A DNA stretch of 64,000 nucleotides from NCBI GenBank assembly GCA_050944685.1, contig JBMNRP010000003.1:87394-151393 (forward strand). Reading direction: 5' to 3'. Both the position numbers and the translations under genes were made by a program. How positions within the stretch are numbered: position 1 is the stretch's first letter; each line of letters opens with the position of its first letter. The DNA comes from CADBRN01 sp050944685. GTDB taxonomy: Bacteria; Bacillota; Clostridia; Lachnospirales; Lachnospiraceae. Below the pieces are notes generated by a model that was given only the letters and a program-made list of their open reading frames with translations, had not been told where the DNA came from and ran no database searches. Below are positions 15,636 through 30,600 of the stretch, piece by piece.

Positions 15636-18600
15636 TTACCTGTTGTTCTGTCTGCGTCTCCGGATCGCGAATACGGCAATACCGATTCCGCAGAGCGCGA
15701 GGATAATCGCGTACATGCTCACGTTCGAGTCATCTCCCGTCTTCACCGGTGCGGTGCCGGAGGCAGCCGGAGGATTGCTCACCGTCGTGTTCGGTCTGTA
15801 CCTCGGAGTGTATCCGTTGTTCGTGATCCGAGTCGTGATGGATGGCGTGTTGTCCGACGGGGTCGGTGTCGGCGTCGGGGTCGGAGTGTCACCCGGTGTG
15901 CTCGGGGTGTAAGTATTGTCGTGGTTCGTGAAAATCGGAACCGCGGCGCTTCCGCCATCGTACGTCACCGTTGCCTGCAGCCGATCCGTGATCTCGTTTC
16001 TGATAACCTCGACATTCACGGTATGCATCGTCTCATCATAAGTGATGCCGTTCTGCTGGATTCCGTCCTGATTCGGATCGTCATCCGTCGACGGAATCAC
16101 TTCTTTGATGATATACTCCCACGTACCCTCTTCCGCATAGGAAATCGTATCGAAGGAGATCAGGCCGCTGGCCGTGTTCTTCGCCGTCTGGATCACCGTT
16201 CCGTTTGAGTCGAGCAGCTGGAAGGTGAAATCGTCTCCCTTCAGCTCCCGGATCATCGAGAGGAATTCCTTCATCGCACGGAGGTCTGCCGTTGCAGGCG
16301 TCGAATCCGGCGTATAGACATTGTTAAATGTCGGTACCTCTCCATCTGTGGTGTTGAACTTCCAGGTAAGCTGCAGATTGTCATTCGCATCTTTCTCAAC
16401 ACTGGCCGTAACATTATAGACAGTCGTGTCGTAAGTGATGCCTTTCTCGCTTCCCGCAGCCTCCCGGAGCGTATAAGTGTACTCGCCCTCCTTCGTGAAT
16501 GTCATCCGGCTCATGGTCACATTTCCGGCCGCGTCATTCGTTCCTGAGGAAACGACATTTCCGCTTCCGTCCGTCATCTGGAAGATGAACTCATTCGCCT
16601 CCATGGTGTAATTGCCGCCGTTAATAGTGACATTCTTCTTCACCGTGAAGTTTCCGGTTACCGGATTCGGTCCCGTGTAGGTATTGGTGAATGTGAAGGA
16701 TCCGTTATTCTGTCCGCCGACCGAAGCGGTGAGCATGCCTGCTCCGTCATCGGTTACCGTGACAGTCACGGTCTTCGCGTTCGCGTCATTCCCGACGTTC
16801 GCCACCTGACCGGACTCCGTGATCGTGTACGTGAAGGTCTTGCTGCGCGGTATTCCCGGCTGGCCTTCCTCAGCGCCGAATACATTCTCCAGCGTGTAGG
16901 TGATTTCTCCGAAGTCGACCGTTCCGGTCGCGTCCGCCGGTCCGTTCACCGAAGTGACCGCCGGCATCGGCGTTCCGGCATCCGCGCTCACCGTAAAGTT
17001 ATACTTTCCGGTAATATCGGGCGCGGCGCTCTCGGATGTGTTCACCAGATCCTTTCTGCCCTTCAGGTCAATCGATACCTCGTTGGACTTGTAGCTGTTC
17101 CTGAAGACGAGAACTCCGTTCGTCGCGTCTTCCGGATACGTGACATTTGCCTTCAGATTTCCTTCACCGTCGTCCGTCACGTCAACGCGGACGGAGAAGG
17201 AACTCTTCTCCTGGGTAATTCCGTAGTCCGCGCTGACCGCGTCCTCGGATACCGTGTAATGGTAAGTGTACGTTACCTTGCTGCCGTCGACCGTACGCTG
17301 GTTATATCCGAGCGCGTTTTCCGCTCTCAGGCTTTCCTGCGTGTAGGTGATCGGGCTGAGCGAGACCGTTCCGTCTGCCGCGTTCGTACCGGTGGCCACC
17401 ACGACATTTTCGGTGCGGTCCTTATTCGGTACAGTCACGCGGAATCCGAACTCATTGTCCACCAGATCCTGGCCGGTCATTTCCTTGGCCGCCCTGATCT
17501 CCACGGTCTCGCTGTTGGTATGATAGCTGTTGTTAAACGTGTAGCTGACCTTGCTGTGCGAAGCTTCCTTGTCGTTGCTGCTGATGGTGAAGGTGCTGCC
17601 GTCCGCGTTTACATCCGCGTATACGGTTCCCTTTCCATCCTCGCTCACGGTGAAGGTGAGCGTGTGGACAGCCGAGTCATAGGTCACTCCGTTCAGCGTC
17701 CAGGTTCCGTTTCCGTTGTTCTTCGCTCCATCCGGAATCGCCTCGGTTACCTGATAGCTGAAGGTCTTTCCGGCATCTGCCGCGCGGAAAACCAGCCCGG
17801 TCGGAGCCGCCACGGTCTCATTTGCCTGAAGCGTGCTGCTGTCCATCTCGGCCGCGTAGGTCTGGTAGCTGAGCGCCTCTTCGCCCGACAGCTTCTTCGC
17901 GGACGCCTCGTCGGTTCCTTTCAGCGTGAAGCGGAAGGCTCCGTCGGTGATGTCTCTGCCGGTCATGTTCTTGACGATCTGCAGTCCCGCGATAGCATCG
18001 AAGTCAACTTCTCCGGGCTCGTAGGTGTTGACGAATGTCGCGTTGCCCTTCGTCACCGCAACAGCCGTCTTCAGCTCTCCTTTTCCGCCGTCTGTGACGG
18101 TCACGGTTACCTCCGCCTCGTTGTCGTCGTAGCGGATGCCGTCGTAGAGCTTTCCGGCGTCTTCCTCGGTTACCTTATATACGTAGGTTCCCGGTTTCGT
18201 GTAGGTAATCTCTCCGAAGCGGAAGGACGCCTTGTTTCCTTTCTCGGGCTTCGTTACCTTGACCGTCGTGCTGCCAGGCATCGGAGCTCCCTCCGTCAGC
18301 GCCTGAATCTGGAAGTTGAAGTAATCGTCCTTCGTCCAGTCGCGTCCTTTCACCTCTTTCTCCAGCTCGATGACGGCTTTGCCGGCCGCACGGTAGGTAT
18401 TGGTAAAGGCTGCCTTTGCGCCTTCCTCCGCGTCCGTCCGGATGGTTCCGGTCATCGTATCCTTTTCCGGAGTATATCCGGCCGGAACTTTAACCTCTTT
18501 GACCGTCCATTCTGTGCCGTCCGGCAGATCCGCGATGACAACCGATCCTCCTGCTCTCAGGGTGATCTTGTCTCCGCTCCTGACGGTTCCCGTGTACTCC

Positions 18601-21600
18601 TCTTCCGCGTCTTTCCTTCCGCTGAAGCGGTAGGAGCCTGTCAGCTCTTTGCCTGCCTTGCTGAACGTCACCCGGAAGGTGAACTCAGCGTCCGGATCCG
18701 GCTCCAGGCTGTCATCGGCCTTTCCGACCTCTTTCGAAATCTCCAGACCGCCCGCCGTTACCTTCGTCGTTACGGTGTTGGTGTCAACCGCCGGATTATC
18801 GCCGATCTGCACCTGAGCCGTGTTGTCTGCCTTTCCGGCCTTCACGGCGTCTCCGGTCACGACGACCTTGAAGGTCACGGTTCCGGAAGCTCCCGGTTCG
18901 ACCGAATCAATGGTCCAGGTGATCTTTCCGTTCGCGTCCGGTCCGGTGACAGAGGCGCCTTCGCCTGCTGCCGAGCCTTCTGCATACTCGGTTCCCTTCG
19001 GGATCGTGTCGGTGACGGTCACCTTCGCGGCCGTGCTCTCCGGATTCACATAGTGAACCGTGTAGGTGAGCTCTTCGCCGACGGTAACGGTTCCGCCGTT
19101 CATATCCGTTCCGGCGCTGCCTGTGACTTCCTTCTCCGGCACGCCGTTCGTTACGGTGTTCGTCTCTACGACCGGATTGTCTCCGACCTGGACGCGTCCG
19201 GTGTTGGTGACAATGTTGTTATGCTCGTAAACCTCCTCATTTACCCTGACTTTGAAGCGTACGCTTCCGGACGTTTCTCCCGGTACGTTCTTGATCGTCC
19301 AGGTGAGCATGTCTCCGCTGTCCGGTCCGGCGATGGCCGAGGCCTTGTCAACGGTGCCGTCGAACGCCGCGGAGCCGTCTACATAGTCGGTGCCGTCCGG
19401 AATCGTATCGTAAACCTTGACATCTGCGGTCTTGCTGTCGGAATTCCGGTAGTAAACCACGTAGGTGAGCTCATCGCCGACCTTGACCAGAGTTCCGTTG
19501 ATATCCTGGTCCTCGTCGTCATGGACTTCCTTGTACGGAACCGGGTTGGTTACGGTATTGGTGTCGACCGCCGGGCCGTCCGGTCCGATCTTCACCTGTG
19601 CCGTGTTGTCTGCCTCGCCCTTCGCCGCCGCCGCGTCCGTGACGCGTACCTGGAAGCTGACGGTTCCGGACTTGCCGGATCCGACGTCTGCGATCGTCCA
19701 TTCGACAGACTTGCCGTCCGCCGAGAGGGCTCCGTCATGGTCCGCCGATCCGTCGACGTACTCCGTTCCCTCCGGAATCGCATCGGTGATGATGACATCC
19801 GATGCCGTGGCCTGCGGATTCGTGTAGGTCACCATGTAGTTGAGCACATCTCCGACGGCCACTCCCTGGCCGTCCGCTTCTTTATTGTTTCCATCGCGGA
19901 CTTCCTTCTCCGGTACGCCGTTCGTGACGGTATTGGTGTCGACCTCCGGATTGTCGCCGATCTTCACCTTTCCGGTGTTCTCTACCAGGTTGTCCTCATT
20001 CTTATAGGCATCCCTGGTTACCGTTACCTTGAAGCTGACCGTTCCGGATGCTCCCGCGTCCACCTTGTCGATGGTCCAGGTAAGCTTTCCGTTCTTGTCC
20101 GGTCCTGTAATCTTCGCGCCTTTGCCCTCAGCGGAATCCCTGACATACCCGGTGCCGACCGGAATCGTATCCGTCACGACAACCTTTGCCTCGGAATTCT
20201 TCGAGTTCGTGTAATGCACGACGTAAGTAAGCTCGTCGCCGACCTTCACCAGCTGTCCGTCGATATCATTTCCTTCTCCGTCCAGGACTTCCTTCTTCGG
20301 CAGTCCGTTCGTGACGGTGTTGGTGTCAACCGCCGGATTGTCGCCGATCTGTACGGTCGCGGTGTTCGCAACACTGCCCTTCGCCTCGGTGAAGGCCTCT
20401 TCCGTGACTTTCACCTGGAAGCTGACGGTGCCGGAAGCTCCCGGCTCCACGTTCTCCAGAGTCCACGTAACCTTTCCGTCCGCGAAGCTTCCGCCCTCGC
20501 CGGCCGAATCTTCCACGTACTCCGTTCCGGCCGGAACCGGATCGGTGATGGTGACCTTCGCCGCCTCGGACTCCGGATTCGTGTAATGGATCGTGTAGGT
20601 CAGGATATCTCCCACGGAGATCTCTCTGCCGTTCGCGTCCTTGATGTTCTTAGTGGTGTTCTCAACCTCCTTCTCCGGAACCGGATTGGTTACCGTGTTC
20701 GTGCCGGCTGCCGGATCGTCGTTCAGCTGAACCGTCGCCGTATTTTCCACGGTATTCTTTGCGAGCTTCAGCGCTTCTTCCGTGATCTTCACCCGGAAGC
20801 TGACTTTTCCGGTCGCTCCCGGTCCGGCGTTCCGGATGGTCCAGACGACTTTTCCGTCTTTCTCCTGTCCGCCGCTGTCCGCGGAACCATCCACATACTC
20901 GGTGCCCTTCGGAACCGAATCCCTGATCGTGACATCGGCGCTCTCATCCCCGCCATTTCTCCACTCAACGGTATAGGTAAGGATATCGCCTACGCTCGCC
21001 AGTTTTCCGTCGGCATCCTGGATCTTCTTCGTCACGTTGGCTACCGTCTTCTCCGGAACCGTATTCGTGACTTTGTTTGTAACGGAGGACTGATTATCAA
21101 TGGCAACCGTCGCTTCGTTCTCAATTGTATTGTTCGGAAGATTCAGCGCGTCCTTCGTGACAGATACCAGGAAGGTGACCTGTCCGTACGCTCCGTCCGG
21201 TTTGCCCTTCAGCGTCCAGGTGATGGTCCGCGTCGCCGCGTCATACTGTCCGTTATTATCAATAGCGTTCGGAATGATTTCCGTCCCGGCCGGGATCGTA
21301 TCCTGGATGACAACATCCGCGGTCTTTCCGGTTCCGTTGCTCCAGGAAACGCTGTAAACCAGATGATCACCGATTCCAACCGTCTTTCCGTCCGCGTGGA
21401 TCACGGTCTTGTTGCTGTCATAGGTTCTGGTAACATCCTTGCCCGGAACCGGATTCTCGGTCGTATTGGTGCTGACCGCCGGATTGTCGCCGATCTGAAC
21501 CGTCGCGGTATTTTCGATCCTGCGGCCCTCGATCTCCAGCACGGATTCATCTACCTTCACCCGGAAGGTAACGGTGCCGGACGAATTCTCCGGAGCCTGA

Positions 21601-24600
21601 TCAATGGTCCATGTGATCGTTCCGTCCTTCAGGATTCCGTCTGCCCCGCTGATCGGATTCGTATCTCCGTCTTTGTAAGCTTTTGCGGAACCGTCCACAT
21701 AAACGGTACCCGCCGGAACCGGATCGGTGACGACTACCTTCGCCTTCGCCGGATTTCCGTCCGCGTCAGCGCTTTCATTCTTCCAGTGTACCGTGTAGGT
21801 CAGCACATCGCCGATCTGAACCGGCTTGCCGTCCGCGTCCTCTACTACCGGGTTATCTGCGTGCTGGCTGCTGACATCCTTTTCCGGTACCGGATTTTCG
21901 ACCGGGTTGGTCCGGATCTCCGGATGGTTTCCGATCCTGACGGAAGCCTGGTTCCGGACTGCCGCCGGCTCGAGATCAAACGCCGCCTCGGTGACCTTCA
22001 CCTGGAATACCGCCGTGCCGGAAGCTCCGGAGGGCTGGTAATACATCTTCCAGGTCAGCTTTCCGTTCTGGTTCTCAATACTGAAGTCATCGGTCATTTC
22101 TCTGCCTTCGGCATCGAACACCTTCGCCGAATTTTCTACGTATTCGGTTCCGGCCGGAATGGTATCGGTTACAGCCACATTCGCGCGGCTGTCATCCGTA
22201 TTCTTCCACTCTACTTTATAGGTAAGGATATCTCCGACACCGACCAGTCTGCCGTTCGCATCCCGGATCGTCGTCTGGTTATCGCCGGATCCGCCCGTCA
22301 CATCGACGGTCTTCTCCGGCACAGAGTTGGTGACCGTGTTCGTCTTCACGGCCGGATTGTCTCCGACCTGAACCGCCGCGGTATTCTTCACCGTGTAGTC
22401 AGGCTGCTCGAAGGCTCCCTCCGTTACCGTTACGTCGAAGGAAACCGTTCCTTCTCCGTCAGAGGCAACATTTTCGATGGTCCACTTGACGGTTCCGGAT
22501 GGTGCCTGATCCTCAGGCTGCCCGATCGTCGCCGTCACGCCCTCGTTGTCCGCCTTCGCGGAACCGCCGACATAGGCAGTGCCCGCCGGGATATCATCGG
22601 TAATGACGACTGTCGCCGGATCCTTCTCGCTGTTCTTGTAATGGATGACATAATGCAGCTTATCGCCTACGCCCACAAGGTCTCCGTCGATATCATTGCC
22701 ATCCTGGTCCTGAACTTCCTTCATCGGGATCGGGTTTACTGTCTTGTTGGTCTTTACAGCCGGATTGTTCTTTCCGATCTGAACCTCAGCCTCGTTCTCG
22801 ACCACGCTCTCGGTCAGGGCCTCATCGGTCACCTTAACCTTGAAGGAAACCGTGCCGGACTTGCCGGGTTCGACGTCCCTGAGGGTCCACCTGATGGTGT
22901 TTGTCGCCTCGTCGTACGATCCGTCATGATCCGCCGAGTCTTTTACATACCCGGTGCCGGCCGGAACCGCATCCGTGATGATCACGTCCGACTTGCCGGA
23001 CTCAGTATTCCTGTAGCTGACCGTGTAGGTAAGCTCATCACCCACGCCGACGACCTGACCGTTGATCTCGGTCGTCGCTCCGCTTGCGTCTTCTCTGGAG
23101 ACGGTCTTCTCAGGCACGGTGTTCGTGACCTTGTTCGTCACGGCCGAATGATCTCCGATCGTCACCGTCGCGCGGTTTTCGACCGTATCCTTCGGCGTGT
23201 TGTTCTTAACGGACTCTTCGACTGTCACCTGGAAGGAAACCGTGCCCTTTGCTCCGGCTTCCTGTTCTCCGAGATTCCATGTGACAATACCGGTGGCAGC
23301 ATCATACGAACCGCCGCTGTTCGCGGAGCCTTCGACGTAAGCCGTACCCGCCGGAACCTGATCCGTGACGGTTACCGCCGCCTTTTCGGTCTGCGTGTTC
23401 ACCCAGTTGATATGGTAGGTCAGCGTGTCGCCGATTCCGACCGTCTTTCCGTCCGCATCCTGAATGGTGACATTTCCGGTAGTCGCACTCTCCGTCTTCG
23501 TCGGAACCGGATTGTGCGTGGTGTTCGTGCTCATCGCGTCGTCATCATCCAGCCTGACATACGCGGTGTTGTCGATGGTCCGGGCAGGAAGTCCGAGAGC
23601 ATCCTCCGTAACGGTTACGTCGAAGGATACCGTTCCTTCTGCGTTCTTCTTTACATAGAAGATCCATTTAATTGTGCCGTTATTTACCTCAGGACTCGGC
23701 GTTCCCTCCGTGCCCTCATCATCGGTGAAAATCTTTACTCCGTCTGCCGGATTCACCTTTGCGGTATTCTCTGTGTATCTGGTGCCATCCGGAATCTTAT
23801 CGGTAACCGTGATCTTCGTGTAGGCAGAATCACTCAGTCCGGTATTCTTCCAGCTGACCGTATAGTGCAGCGTGTCGCCGATTCCGACGATCTGGCCGTC
23901 CGCCGACGTGACCGTCGGCTCATTCTCATCTGCCGGGTCAATATCGACATCCTTCAGCGGAGTCGGATTCTCGGTCTTGTTGGTATCAACCGCCGGGTCA
24001 TCGCCGATCTGCACGGAAGCCTGGTTTTCCGCGACAGGATTCGCGAGCTTGAAGATACTGCTGTCTACCTTCGTCTGGAAGGAGACGGTTCCCTTCGCCC
24101 CGGATTCCCTCTCGTAGAGTGTCCAGGTAATGAACTGTCTTCCGTCCGCATCCTTCTGGACGCGGATGTTGATGTCATCCGTGATTTCTTTTCCGTCCTG
24201 ATCGAAAGCTTTCGCTCCGCCCGCATAAGTCGTTCCGGCCGGTACATAGTCCTTTACCGTGACTCTGGCTTTTCCGCTCTCGCCATTCTCCCAGGAAACC
24301 GTATAGGTCAGCGTATCTCCGACACCGACCAGATGCCCGTTGAGATCGGTGAGCGTTACTCCGTCGCTCTGCGCAATATGGTCGTCTGCCGTTACGGTCT
24401 TCACCGGAACCGGATTATGAACCGTGTTTGTGCTGACCTCTGCGCTGTCGCCGATCTTCACTTTCGCGGTATTATCGACCTTGTTCGCGAAATTCTTCAC
24501 ATCCTCCGTCACCGTGACATCGAATGTGACGGTGCCGGAAGCGCCCTTCGCCGCGTGGAACGCCCACTGGAGCGCACCGGTCCCGCCTTCTTCCGGAGCG

Positions 24601-27600
24601 GTGATGTCACTGTTCGTGATCTGGGATGCGTCGGCCGGGTTCACCGAAGCTCCTCCTGCGTATACGGTGCCGTCCGGCGTCGCATCTGTGATCGTGATGT
24701 CCGCGCCATCCTCAGCCGGATCGGTATTCTTCCAGCTGACCGTGTAACGGATCGTATCTCCGATGCCGATCAGCTTTCCGTCCGCGTCCTCGATCGCGAT
24801 ACCGCCGTTTTCATCCAGCGTCGATACGGTCTTTTCCGGAACCGGATTCTCCGTGGTATTGGTGGAGACAGACGGGCTGTTTCCGATCTTTACCTGAGCC
24901 GTGTTTTGGATGATATTGTCGTCATCCGTCGTTTCGGTGTCAGAGCCGAGTTTATAGGCGTCCTCGGTCACCTTCACCTGGAAGGCTGCGTATCCGGCAG
25001 CTCCTCCCGGGACCTTCGCGGACCAGGTGATATTCTTTCCGTCCGATACGTCGGCTGTTGATCCCTCGAGTTCTTTAGCGCCTGAGGGGGTATAATAGTA
25101 AACCTTCGCCGAATCTTTGACATACTCCGTCCCGTCCGGAACCGTATCCGTCGCGTACATCTGAGCTTCGGTCTCATCCCGGTTCATGTACAGGATCTGG
25201 TAGGTGATGATATCGCCGACGCCGACCAGCTCGCCGCTGTTCTCGTTGACCAGATTGACCGTCGCCTCGCTGCCCTTGACTTCCAGCTTCTCCGGCACCA
25301 TGTTATGTGTCGTGTTCGTGGAGACCTCCGGGCTGTTTCCGATCTGTACCTTCGCGGTATTGTCGACGATGTTGTGGCGCAGAACCAGATAGGCGTTCTC
25401 ATCCACCGTCACGTCGAAGGTCACCGAACCGGACGCGCCAGCCTCTGCCTGGAACTCCCAGTTCACAGTACCCTTGGAGAGCTTTGACTGATCGTCGGAG
25501 TTTTGCAGAGAAGCGTCATAGTTGCTGTTTGCAGTAAACTTCCCGCCGTTATCCGCCGATACGAATGTAGTTCCTCCCGGCAGGACATCCGAAATCTTAA
25601 CCGTCGCCGCCGCCGGATTTCCGCTCTCATCCGTCTCGGTATTTTTCCAGTAAACCGTGTACCGGACCGTGTCGCCCAGACCCAGGATCGTTCCCTCCGC
25701 ATCCGTGATACTGTGCGTGACATTGGAAACTTCCTTGTGCGGAACGGTATTGCGCACCGTGTTCGTCGTCTTCTCGTCGTCTCCGATCTTTACAGACGCC
25801 GCATTCTCGATCTGGTACGCATATTCTTTGATCGAATCATCCACCTTCACATCGAAGGAGACATCTCCGCTCTCCCCGGCCTTTGCATCAATCGTCCAGG
25901 TAATCTTCTTTTTATCGTCGCTTACCTTTCCGCTGTCAGACGGCGAGTCTTCACTCTCCACGAGCTTCGTTCCCTCCGGCACCGTATCGGTGACCGTCAC
26001 CTTCGCATCCGAGGATTTTCCGTCGGAACCGATCGCGTCATTTACCCAGTGAATGGTGTAATGAAGCGTATCGCCGATCTGGACCTGTTTTCCGTCCGCA
26101 TCCTGGATATTCAGTGTTGTATCCGCCACCGTCTTGGTGTTGTCGTCCGGATGGTACCGGTTCGTGAAATTAATCGTACTGAGGATATCGAAGTTATGAT
26201 TTCCATTCTCATCCTCGAGATAGTAGGCGAGGGCTCCTCCGTCATCGTATACTTCGACCTGGAACGAGCGGACCGCCTCATCATACGTAACAAACGGAAG
26301 CTTATGCTCGTCATCCGGAACATTCTCCCGGATGGTGATGATATACTTTCCGGGTTTCGTAAAGGTAATCTTTCCGAAGTTGACGTCGCCCGTATGCCCG
26401 CTGTCCGTATCTACCGCATTCTTTGCCGTCGCCTCGGTTGCGCCTGCGTCGGATTCCACTCCGCCCGCCGGAGTGATCGTCCATCCGTCGGAGGGGGTAT
26501 CCGCATCTTTGGGCTTAACGTTCATCGTAAAGCTGAACTCGCCCTTTGTGAGGTCGCGCCCCTCCATTATTTTCTTGACGACAACCGGAACATCCGCATT
26601 CTCGGTATCATACGTATTAACAAAGCTGGAGCTGGCTTCGCTGTCCTCCGGGATCCTTCCTTCCAGCGGATTTTTCTTCGGGGAGAATCCGGCCGGAATG
26701 GACATCTCACGTACGATCCATCCCGATCCCTCCGGCAGTCCTTTTATCGTTACCTTTCCCCCGGCTTTGATCTTGATCTGGTCGCCGCTCTTTACTGTCG
26801 TCTTTCCGGACTTCGTCTGGTAATCTGTGCCGTCCGCGTCATACGTTCCGCTGACCGGATACGATCCGGTCAGGGCATTTCCGGAAGCATCCACAAGCGT
26901 TACCTGGAAGGTAAACTCGCTGTCGGTCGCAGTCTGTCCCTCAACTGCATTCACGGTCTTCCTGATGACCAGATCGCCGGTCCGGACGTTGTTCGTAACG
27001 GTATTCGTGGTCACCTCCGGACGATCGCCGAGCTTCACTCCGGCCGTATTGGCAAATACGCCGTCGTCAGCCGCGTCATCCGTGCCGGAGCCGAGCGTCA
27101 GAGCCGCCTCGGTCACCTTTGCCCGGAAGGAAACCTTTCTGCTGCTGTTCGCCGGGATATCCAAATTCCACTCGACGTACTTACTGCCGCTGCTGCTGGT
27201 CTTCAGCTGACCGCCGTTATCCGCGGAGACATACTCGGTTCCCGCCGGAACGGCGTCTGTGATGACCGCCTTGACCGCCGTGTAGTTGCCGTCAGCATCC
27301 TTCTGCGTGTTGATAAATTTAATCGAATACTCCAGAATATCGCCGACCTGTACGGTCTTTCCGTCCGCGTCCTTGATATTCTTCGTGACATCCTCTACGG
27401 ATTTCTCCGGAACCGGATTATCCACTTCATTGGTTGTGATCTCCGGATCGCCGTTGATCTTTACGGTCGCGTCATTCCGGACGGTGAGATCGTCAATCTC
27501 GAGAACGCTCTTATCGACCTTCACCTGGAAGGTAACGCTTCCCTTCGATCCCGCGGGCTGCCTGCCGAGCTCCCATGTAATGGCGGAACCGGCCTCCGCT

Positions 27601-30600
27601 CCGTCCTCCGGCTGCGTGATCTCCGGCGTTCCGGCCGTTCCCTCGGAAACGACAGCGGAATTTCCGACGAACGTGGTTCCTTCCGGAACCGCATCCTTCA
27701 CGGTTACAGTTTCCTCACTGTCGGAAGCGTTGCTCCAGCTGATGTGATAGGTCAGCGTATCGCCGATGCCGACCAGATCGCCGTCCGCATCCGTGATCTT
27801 CGTATTGCCGACCTGTGCGTCAACAGACTTCTGCGGCACATCATTCGTCGTCGTATTGGTGCTGATTTCCGGATCGCCGTTAATCTTCACCGTTGCGACG
27901 TTGTCGACGCGGCTGCCTTCGAGCTTTGCCGCGGACTCATCTACCGTAACCTCGAAGCTTACCGAGCCGGAAGCCCCCTTCGGAACCGAGTGGATGACCC
28001 ACTGCGCGACTCCGCTGTTGTTTTCAGGCGCCGTAAAGGTAACGGTGCAGTCCTTGTCACCGATCTTCACAGAATCCGCCGTGTCGTTCTTCGCAAACTT
28101 CGTTCCCGCGGGAACCGGATCCTGGATGGTGACGTCCGCGGCGTCATCTGCCGTATTGGTAAAGCTGACCGTATACTTCAGCGTATCGCCGATGCCGACC
28201 ATATGGCCGTCTGCGTCTTCAATCTGTCTCGTCAAATCCTCGACGGTCTTCTCCGGCACCGTATTGGTGACTTCGTTGGTCGTCTTCGGATCGTGGTCTC
28301 CTACCTTGATCGAAGCGGAGTTGCGGATCGTGTTGTCCTCGTTGCTGACAGCACTCTCATCTACCTTCACCTGGAAGGTAACCTTTCCGGTCGCGCCCGC
28401 CGCCTGCTCGCCGAGACTCCACGTGAGCGTTCTTCCGTCCGTGGACAGCGATGCGCTCGGGTTCGCGGAATTCTGGACGTAGGACGTTCCCTCCGGAATC
28501 TGATCCGTAACAGTGATATCGGCCTTCTGCGCGACTCCCTTGTCGCTGACCGCGTCGTTGACCCAGTTAACCGTATAGGTGAGCGTATCGCCGACGCCGA
28601 CCATCTTTCCGTCGACGTTCGTCTTTACGCCGTCGATTTCCTTCTCGACTGTCTTGGTATTGTCATCCGGCTTGTAGGTATTCCTGAATACCGCGCTTCC
28701 GGAATTTCCCTCCTCGATGTAGGAGCTGTCAGGCGTCAGAACCAGATTGCCCTTTTTGTCATCGGTCACTTTCACATGGAAGGTGTAGCTGTGCTGATCG
28801 TAAGTAACGAACGGAGCCTTGGGATCCGGCACCAGCTCGGTCACGGTTACCGTATAATTTCCTACCTTCGTGAAATACAGATTTCCGAAGTTGACCGAAC
28901 CGTCCGCCGCATTCTTTGTCTGGTGATCGTAGGATCCGTCTGTGGAGGCCAGATACCAGCCCTCATTTGTAACAGCGCTGCCATTCTCATCCGTCGAGCT
29001 GAGTGCGTCGGCCTCGCGCTGTACATCCGCGTTGAAGGTGAACTCGCCCTCCGTGAGCGTACGGCCTTCGAGCTGTTTCAGAGCCTTCAGCGGAATCGAC
29101 GGATTCTTCAGCTTGTAGGTATTATTATATGTAACTTCTGTTGCGGAATTCTCCGGAATCACGCCGCTGTGTTCAGACCGGTCCGCGACATACCCGTCCC
29201 CGGCTGCCTCAGTGATCTTCCAGCTTGAGCCGGCGGGAAGTCCCTTGATCGTCACCTTTCCGTTGTTCTTCAGCTTGATGGTTCCGCCGCTCTTGATCGT
29301 ACCGCTGATGACCGTATTACCGTCGCTGGTGCCGCTGTAGCTGTAAGCCTTCTGCAGTTCTGCGCCGGTCGCATCCCGGAAGGTAACCGTAAATTCAAAT
29401 TCCTTCGTATTGTCGATGTTCGTGGACTGCGGCACGCTCAGCTGTACTTTCTTATCGAAGGACAGATCGCCTGTCTTCAGCGTGTTATGCGTGGTATTGG
29501 TGGTATCGTAGTCATTTCCGATCTTAAGCGTCGCCGTGTTATCAATCTTTTCGACCGCGTCCTCTGTCACCTGAACCCGGAAGGAGACATATCCGGTGGT
29601 ATTTGCTTTCACATCGGTGAGATTCCAGGTGACAGCATTTCCGGACAGAGTTCCGCCGTCCACATATTTCGTTCCCGCCGGAATCGTATCGGTAATGGTA
29701 ATATCAACCGGATCTTTTTCAACATTCGCATAATAGATGCGATAGGTCAGAATGTCGCCGACCTTCACTGCGGTGTTATTGATATCCGCGCCGGAAGCGT
29801 CACGCACTTCTTTTTCCGGAACGGAATTTCTGACCTCGTTGGTGGTCTTCGGATTGTCGTTAATGGTGACCGTACCGGTGTTGCGGATGGAATGGTCCAC
29901 GTTGTCAAGAGCCGCGTCGGTCACCTTCACATCAAAGGTAACCGTACCCTTCTGTCCGGCGGCCGCCTGAATGGTCCACGTCACCGTGCCGTTCTGATTC
30001 GTTCCGCCCTCGCTTGCCTGGACAAACTCCGTTCCGGCCGGAACCGGGTCGGTGATGGTCACGGTCGCCGCGGCGGATTTTCCGGACGCGTCGACAGCGT
30101 CATTCACCCAGTTGATGGTGTAATGCAGAATGTCCCCTGCCGATACCATATCGCCGTCCGCGTCGGTAATCCTGATATTTCCGCTGCTATCCGCCTCAGA
30201 AACACTCTTGGTGTTCTCGCCCGGCGTAAAGGTGTTCGTAAATATCGTCGATCCTTTTACATTGGACGTCGTCGCCTTCAGGTTTCCGTTCTGGTCATCG
30301 GAGACCGTAACCTGGAACGTGTAGCTGTGCGTATCATAGGTAATCATCGGATCGGCGGGATCCGGGACGATCTCCTTTACCTCGACCGTATACGTTCCGG
30401 TCTTGCTGAATTCGATATTGCCGAAATCAGCCTTTCCGTCCGCGTTATTTTTCGTCCTGCCATCCGCGGTACCGTCGACCGCCTGAATCTTCCAGCCGTC
30501 GCCGGAAGTCGCGGACGAATTGTTGACTTTGATCGAGAACTCGAACTCTTTGTCCTGGAGTCCCGGGGTCCGTCCGGTCAGGACCTTCGTGACCGATACC

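Noticed and set aside
15862..15905. Short tandem GTCGGN-type repeat
   Set aside because: It simply encodes the TPTPTPTP linker of the giant protein; too short for a separate feature, though it could vary in length between strains.
17259..25061. A 2600-codon open frame on the plus strand opposite the giant gene (others at 25503-29228 and 29487-32168)
   Set aside because: It is antisense in codon register to a clear, domain-rich gene. Sense codons TTA, CTA and TCA are rare in this GC-rich genome, so the opposite frame stays open. Its translation is Arg/Val/Leu-rich without any family motif, and it shows the same periodic repeats as an echo.
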